Part shown: positions 21,209-24,852 of the stretch, one piece after another
Layout of the letters: every line of letters begins with the position of its first letter
Position numbering within the stretch: the stretch's first letter is position 1
NCBI GenBank assembly: GCA_013697265.1
Contig: JACCXE010000317.1
Location: forward strand, 1-24,852
Reading direction: 5' to 3'
From: Actinomycetota bacterium
Lineage (GTDB): Bacteria; Actinomycetota; Acidimicrobiia; Acidimicrobiales; JACCXE01
Length of the DNA stretch: 24,852 nucleotides
The notes under the pieces: generated by a model
What the model was told of the DNA's origin: nothing
Database searches by the model: none
Seen by the model: the letters and a program-made list of their open reading frames with translations, nothing else
Made by a program: the position numbers and the translations under genes

Positions 21209-22207
21209 CTACACGTCGAGGGCGGCGCCGGTTCGCAGGGCGCAGAGTTCCCACAGCCCATCAGCGTCGCCGCCGCGGGTCCACGGAACGCGGTGCTCGC
21301 TGCGGCGACGGCGGTCGAGCCAGAAGTGACCGGAATCCAGCGCGCCTGGGTCGGTGGCGAGCCATACGATCGTGTCGGCGCCTTCGTCGGGTGAACGCAG
21401 CAGTGGCCTCATCACGCGGTAAAAGGTCGGCAGTCCCGACTTCACACCCGGCGTGTCGACCCATCCGGGATGCATCGCCTGAAACACGACCTCACTGGCC
21501 GGGACACGAGACGCCCACGCGTGGTTGAGCACAACCTGTGCGCGCTTGGCGCGGGCATACGCCGTGGCTCCCTTGTAGTTGACAGCCGACATCTCGAGCG
21601 TGTCGAGGTTGAGGCGCTGGGCGTACATGCCTCCCGACGAAACCGTGATGACGCGCGCCGGACCGCGCGCGGCGCGCAACGCAGGCAACAGCAGACTCGT
21701 AAGAAGGAACGGTCAGAGCACCTGCGCAGCCAGCGTTGCTTCGCTGCCGTCAGGGGCTCGGCGGTAATCGACCGTAAGTGCGCCGGCGTTGTGCACCAAG
21801 ACCTCGAGCACCGGATTGACGGCGGTGAACCGTTCGGCGAAGGCGCGAACAGCTTCGAAATCGGCCACGTCCACGACGTCGAAGTCGACATCGGCGCGCT
21901 CCCCCGCCTCGCCAAGAATGATCGACCGGGCGGTGGCCGCCTTGGCCTCGTTGCGGCCGATGATGCGCACGGCCGCACCGCGCTTTGCCAGCTGCATCGC
22001 TACCGCGAGCCCGATTCCCGACGTCGCACCCGTCACGAGAGCGGTCTTGCCCGCGAGTGGCTGACCGGCGTCGTCAGTCCAGTGCTGCGTGGCGCGACGA
22101 ACGTTGACACCTAGACGGGTGAAACTGCCGGCAACCGTTGCCTCCAGCGCGGCGTCGATCACGCCGGCCAGAGCGCCTACCTGTGGTTCGTTGTGACCCG
22201 AGTCCAT
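21209..22207 (-). pseudogene. SDR-family dehydrogenase (DHRS12-like) interrupted by one in-frame TGA
   Basis: The 332-codon frame from the ATG at 22207 is intact except for a TGA at 21713-21715. Before the stop lie an N-terminal helix region (FTRLGVNVRRATQHW), the cofactor motif TGATSGIGLAVA, RIIGRNEAKA, and VLVHNAGAL. After it the same frame continues PFLLTSLLLPALRAARGPAR, then VITVSSGGMY (catalytic Ser) and YARAK (the YxxxK pair). The stop sits where family members usually have Gly (VQVLGPFLLT), so a GGA-to-TGA change explains it. It lies 40 bases upstream of the hydrolase-cyclase gene on the same strand. It is either a true nonsense mutation or a single-base sequence error. Confidence 0.85.
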
Positions 22208-22279
22208 ACAGGACTACGTCGACGTCCCTATGCGTGGACGACCTAGCCGGAGCTCGGTTCGGTCCTCGCTCTACCAAGC

Positions 22280-22499
22280 CCTCACTCGCCTACCTGCGGC
22301 TGAACTCGCGCATCGGACGGGACGGTGCGACAAGCGGCCAGAGACGCTCGCGTTCGACCGCCGTGGCCCGGTGGTTCGATGAGCATGTTCAACGACATGA
22401 GCAACCCGAACGTGTTCACACGACGCTCGTCGTCGATCACGGCCTCGATAGCCACGAGGATGCCGCCCGACGGAAGTCGTCGTACGCCTTCGAGATCTC
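22280..22499 (-). pseudogene. Eroded C-terminal fragment of an O-methyltransferase gene
   Basis: The 421-base gap between the SDR gene and the DUF222/HNH gene has no intact gene. On the minus strand a 33-codon block (22473-22375) reads PSGGILVAIEAVIDDERR followed by VNTFGLLMSLNMLIE. This strongly resembles the C-terminal part of CrtF/acetylserotonin-type O-methyltransferases (GGxLxxxEAxIDDDRRxNxFGLLMSLNMLIETPGG). Just upstream, in a neighbouring frame, EISKAYDD continues the same family pattern, which implies a 1-base frameshift. Downstream of MLIE the expected TPGGFDYTG is not seen and only weak traces (MREFSRR) follow. No start, SAM-binding motif I or full domain is present. The opposite-strand frame at 22363-22506 is a shadow. 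Confidence 0.65.
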
Positions 22500-22596
22500 G
22501 GGCTAGAGAGCCAAACCAACAGTCTCGCGTCCGTCTGGCGCAAGCCGAATTAGCAGGCGTTCGTACGTTCCAAAACTTTTTTGAATTGGGTCTTGT

Positions 22597-22610
22597 CGAA
22601 CGCGCGTTCG
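22597..22610. promoter_or_regulatory. LexA-type SOS box upstream of the DUF222/HNH gene
   Basis: CGAACGCGCGTTCG is a perfect 14-base palindrome of the form GAAC-N4-GTTC. It matches the Gram-positive LexA consensus CGAACRNRYGTTCG at every position. It lies 18 bases before the GTG start of the DUF222/HNH gene and overlaps a candidate -35 (TTGTCG 22593-22598, then 17 bases and TTAAGT 22616-22621). LexA bound here would block transcription until DNA damage. Confidence 0.75.
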
Positions 22611-22628
22611 GGTGGTTAAGTCGGAGTT

Positions 22629-23804
22629 GTGAAGGAGTTTCTGGTCAGCGGGTTGCGCGAGTTGGTGGAGCGAACCGCGGATGAGTTCGAGCCCGGCGAG
22701 CTCGGTGTGTTGACGGCGGAACGGGCCGTTTCGGAGTGGGCTGCAATCGAGCGGATCGCGTGTGCGGCGAAGTTGCGGTCTGCGGCGCGGGCCGAAGACA
22801 TCGGCCTCGATGCCGAGCAGGCCGTGGCGAATGCGTCGGGGGTCACTTCGGGCCAGGCGCGTAAGCAAACGAGGCTGCGCAAGAAATTGACCGGAAAGAC
22901 ACAGACCGCCGACGCGTTCGACAAGGGCGAGCTCTCAACCACGCAGGCCGACGCGATCGCCGACGCGGTCGAGGCCAACCCTGACGCAGAGCAGTCTCTG
23001 CTCGATCTCGCTGGCCGCGCGTCGGCGTCGGATCTGTTGTCGGAATGCGACCGGGTCAAACGCGACGCGTTAGACGCCGACGGCACTCTGGCCGCACGCC
23101 AACGCGAGGCGCGTGCGTTTCGGTCGTGGACCGACGGGCTGGGCATGACGTGCTTCAGTGGCCGCCTCGAACCGGTGGCCGGCGCACAGATGATCGCGGA
23201 GATGGAGCGCCGAGCCGACCGGTTCTACCGGGCCCAAGTCCAAGCGAAACAGCAGACGATCGACACCCTCGAGCAGCGCATGGCCGACGCGCTCACCGAG
23301 ATCGTCTCGACAGGCAGCGGCAACGGGAACGGAAAGCGACGCGGTCCCCGCACGATGATCCAACTCCTAGTGACCAAAGCCGCCGTCGAGCGCGGCTTTA
23401 TCCAGCCGGGCGAAAAGTGCGAGACAGCGCAGGGCCGACCAATCCCGATGGGCGCAGTCGACCACGCCCTGCTGGACCCGGACACGAAAGTGGAAGAGGT
23501 CGTCTTCGACGAAGTCGACGTGCGCGCAATCATCTCCTACAAGCGCTACAGACCGGCCCGATTACAGGACGCGCTCAACGCGCGCGGACGGGTTTGTGCC
23601 GCGCCAGGATGCGGCCGCACGAAGGGCCTGCAGAGTGACCACACGGAGGACTTCGCCAAGGGCGGGCCCACGTGCGCGACCAACCTCAAGTGGCTTTGCT
23701 ACTACCACCACGATCTGAAAACACGCGGGCTTTACCGGCTCTGGGAAGACGAAAACGGCACATGCCACTGGGACCCAATCCCCCGCGCCGGCAAACAGGC
23801 CTAG
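22629..23804 (+). CDS. DUF222/HNH endonuclease-domain protein (13E12 repeat family), complete copy
   Basis: A complete 391-residue member of the actinobacterial 13E12/REP family. Residues ~1-260 are the helical DUF222 part: LRELVERTADEF, EWAAIERIACAAKLRSAARAE, GELSTTQADAIADAV and a coiled, charged stretch RRADRFYRAQVQAKQQTIDTLEQ. Residues ~320-385 form the HNH domain, with Cys pair CAAPGCGR, SDHTEDF, Asn in ATNLKWLC, and YYHHDLKTRGLYRL. The GTG start is preceded by GGAG only 2 bases away, so the transcript may be leaderless or weakly translated. The upstream LexA box predicts induction by DNA damage. Its HNH end is paralogous to the fragment at 1-330 (roughly 60-65% identical by eye), 22 kb away in the same orientation. 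It converges on a thioesterase gene, with 31 bases between stops. Confidence 0.95.
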   Translation: MKEFLVSGLRELVERTADEFEPGELGVLTAERAVSEWAAIERIACAAKLRSAARAEDIGLDAEQAVANASGVTSGQARKQTRLRKKLTGKTQTADAFDKGELSTTQADAIADAVEANPDAEQSLLDLAGRASASDLLSECDRVKRDALDADGTLAARQREARAFRSWTDGLGMTCFSGRLEPVAGAQMIAEMERRADRFYRAQVQAKQQTIDTLEQRMADALTEIVSTGSGNGNGKRRGPRTMIQLLVTKAAVERGFIQPGEKCETAQGRPIPMGAVDHALLDPDTKVEEVVFDEVDVRAIISYKRYRPARLQDALNARGRVCAAPGCGRTKGLQSDHTEDFAKGGPTCATNLKWLCYYHHDLKTRGLYRLWEDENGTCHWDPIPRAGKQA

Positions 23805-23835
23805 CAACCGACCGCGGAAATGGCGAAGGCGTGAG

Positions 23836-24330
23836 CTATGTGCGGGTGGGGCGCAGGAACGCGCCGTCGGCGCCGACGACTTCGGTGCCGGTCGCGTCGG
23901 CGGCCTGGGTCGCGTTGAGCGGGACGAGCGTCGATGTGGCGGTCGCGCAGACGCGGTCTTTGGCGTCGACGATGGAAGCTTCGGCGTGGATGGCCGTGGT
24001 GTCGGTGTCGAGGAGCGCCGCCTCGACGCGGTACGACCGGTCGACGCGGACCGGTCGCTCGAATCGAACCGACAGTTCGGACGTGACGGCGAACGCGCCG
24101 CCGATGGCGATCGCGGCCCAGGCCATCGCCTCGTCGAGGATGGCCGAGACGATGCCGCCGTGCACGAAGTTGGGCGCGCCGGAGAACTCGGGGCCGAGGC
24201 TGAACGTGGCGACCACGACATGGCGGGCTTCGTCGTGGGCGAACGGCACTCGCAGGCCCTGGGGGTTGGCGCGTTCGCACACGAAGCAGTTCGACTCGAA
24301 TCCCCATTGCGCGTTGTCCAAGACCTTCAT
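23836..24330 (-). CDS. PaaI/hotdog-fold thioesterase
   Basis: A 164-residue hotdog-fold protein. CFVCERANPQGLRV near the N-terminus is the Cys-containing start common in actinobacterial acyl-CoA thioesterases of this type. NFVHGGIVSAILDEAMAWAA (54-73) carries the HGG...DE signature of the PaaI group, with the likely catalytic Asp66 or Glu67. LSVRFERPVRVDRSYRVEA is the typical central strand pair. The ATG at 24328-24330 was chosen because a good ribosome-binding site (AAGGAG, 5 bases spacing) precedes it; a longer frame to 24399 lacks this. It hydrolyses acyl-CoA esters, with unknown acyl specificity, and may serve fatty-acid or aromatic acid catabolism. Confidence 0.9.
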   Translation of the reverse strand: MKVLDNAQWGFESNCFVCERANPQGLRVPFAHDEARHVVVATFSLGPEFSGAPNFVHGGIVSAILDEAMAWAAIAIGGAFAVTSELSVRFERPVRVDRSYRVEAALLDTDTTAIHAEASIVDAKDRVCATATSTLVPLNATQAADATGTEVVGADGAFLRPTRT

Positions 24331-24426
24331 TACGGCTCCTTCGTCGTCGCGAACACGAAATCCGCTCGGGTACGGTGATACTCCGTGCCTGGAAGCCAAA
24401 CGTATGTGAGCCGGGTTACAGGCCTC

Positions 24427-24852
24427 ATGTCACCGCGTTTGTCTCTTGCCCGCGTCGCCGCTGCGGGTGGCGTCGGTTACCTGCTCGGAACGTTGCCGTC
24501 GGCTCACCTGGCGGCGCGGCTCGCCTCGAAAGGGCGCGTCGACCTGCGTGACGCGGGCTCGGGCAATCCGGGAGCGGCTAACGCGATGGCGGTCCTGGGG
24601 CCGCGTTGGGGCCAGGGAGTCTTAGCGGCTGATATCGCGAAAGCGGCGTTGGCGTGTCGGGCCGGACGACACCTCGCTGGCTCGGCGGGCGAGCACGTCG
24701 CCGGGACGGCCGCAGTCATCGGGCACTGCTACCCAATATGGAACGGCTTCCGAGGCGGCAAGGGTGTGGGGTGCAGCGTCGGACAGGTGCTCGCCACCTT
24801 CCCCGCATACTTCCCTGTCGATCTCGCGGTTGCGGCTGCGACGGCGGCGGGT
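24427..24852 (+). CDS. plsY: PlsY-like glycerol-3-phosphate acyltransferase, N-terminal part (3' end outside window)
   Basis: The frame stays open to the window edge, giving the first 142 residues. Three PlsY signatures are visible in order: GSGNPGAANA (the GSxNxGxxN motif), WGQGVLAADIAKAAL (GxxxGxxxxxxDxxK), and VIGHCYPIWNGFRGGKGV (GHxxPxxxxFxGGKGV). Hydrophobic helices flank each motif, as expected for this membrane enzyme, which makes lysophosphatidic acid from acyl-phosphate and glycerol-3-phosphate. The ATG at 24427-24429 was chosen; in-frame GTG codons at 24385 and 24406 are alternatives. With the GTG at 24385, TACGGT lies 8 bases upstream. It may be a second, divergent PlsY copy rather than the housekeeping enzyme. 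Confidence 0.85.
   Translation, partial: MSPRLSLARVAAAGGVGYLLGTLPSAHLAARLASKGRVDLRDAGSGNPGAANAMAVLGPRWGQGVLAADIAKAALACRAGRHLAGSAGEHVAGTAAVIGHCYPIWNGFRGGKGVGCSVGQVLATFPAYFPVDLAVAAATAAG

Noticed and set aside
21713..21715. Selenocysteine or glycine recoding of the TGA in the SDR gene.
   Set aside because: No SECIS-like hairpin was apparent after the codon, SDR enzymes have no selenocysteine at this position, and many genes in the window end at TGA. A nonsense change or sequence error is simpler.
22363..22506. Plus-strand 47-codon frame that looks protein-like.
   Set aside because: It is antisense to the block recognised as an O-methyltransferase fragment, so its codon pattern is a shadow of the old minus-strand gene.
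1..24852. Search for CRISPR repeats, tRNA/rRNA genes, insertion-sequence ends or an integrase.
   Set aside because: No regularly spaced repeats, no tRNA cloverleaf sequence, no transposase or integrase motifs and no terminal inverted repeats were noticed by eye. A covariance-model scan would be needed to exclude small RNAs.

Overview
The window is high-GC bacterial chromosome of actinobacterial type, plausibly Acidimicrobiia-like (an inference). The grounds are the gene content: two F420-type luciferase-like genes, two DUF222/HNH (13E12-type) genes, a LipJ-like hydrolase-cyclase, abundant TetR regulators, GTG starts and many 4-base gene overlaps. There are no rRNA or tRNA genes, CRISPR arrays or insertion sequences that I can recognise. 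The sequence looks like ordinary chromosome mixing accessory metabolism with visible gene decay.

Left part (1-5778): the C-terminal end of a DUF222/HNH protein, then a compact minus-strand operon. In transcription order it holds a broken FAD monooxygenase, a small HExxH protein of unknown function, a FadD-type acyl-CoA synthetase, a cytochrome P450, its small ferredoxin and a TetR regulator. It looks like a catabolic unit that hydroxylates and CoA-activates a hydrophobic acid.

Middle (5779-13115): a YdeI/OmdA-like gene, then a two-gene oxidative phosphonate module (PhyH-type dioxygenase plus PhnZ-like HD oxygenase). Next are a DUF2867 gene and a divergent TetR gene sharing a striking double palindrome, a DUF389 membrane protein, a GT4 glycosyltransferase and a membrane-anchored sulfite-oxidase-type molybdoenzyme.

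Right-middle (13187-18612): a methyltransferase gene divergent from arsR, with an inverted repeat over the arsR start codon. A dead His-rich CDF metal transporter follows arsR. A membrane-SRPBCC gene and a TetR gene are divergent and have interlocked promoters. A deleted LLM oxidoreductase gene comes next, and then a Fic protein translationally coupled to an ERCC4-fold nuclease.

Right part (18687-24852): an intact LLM oxidoreductase, an alpha/beta-hydrolase-adenylate cyclase fusion, an SDR gene with one in-frame TGA, and the eroded tail of an O-methyltransferase gene. A complete DUF222/HNH gene follows, with a LexA-type SOS box just upstream. A PaaI-type thioesterase and the start of a PlsY-like acyltransferase end the window.

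Two themes recur. At least five genes or remnants are broken by deletion, frameshift or nonsense change. Several genes have a TANNNT -10 element exactly 6 bases before the start codon, which implies leaderless transcripts. Coordinates of short sites were counted by eye. Functional assignments rest on recognised motifs, not on database searches.
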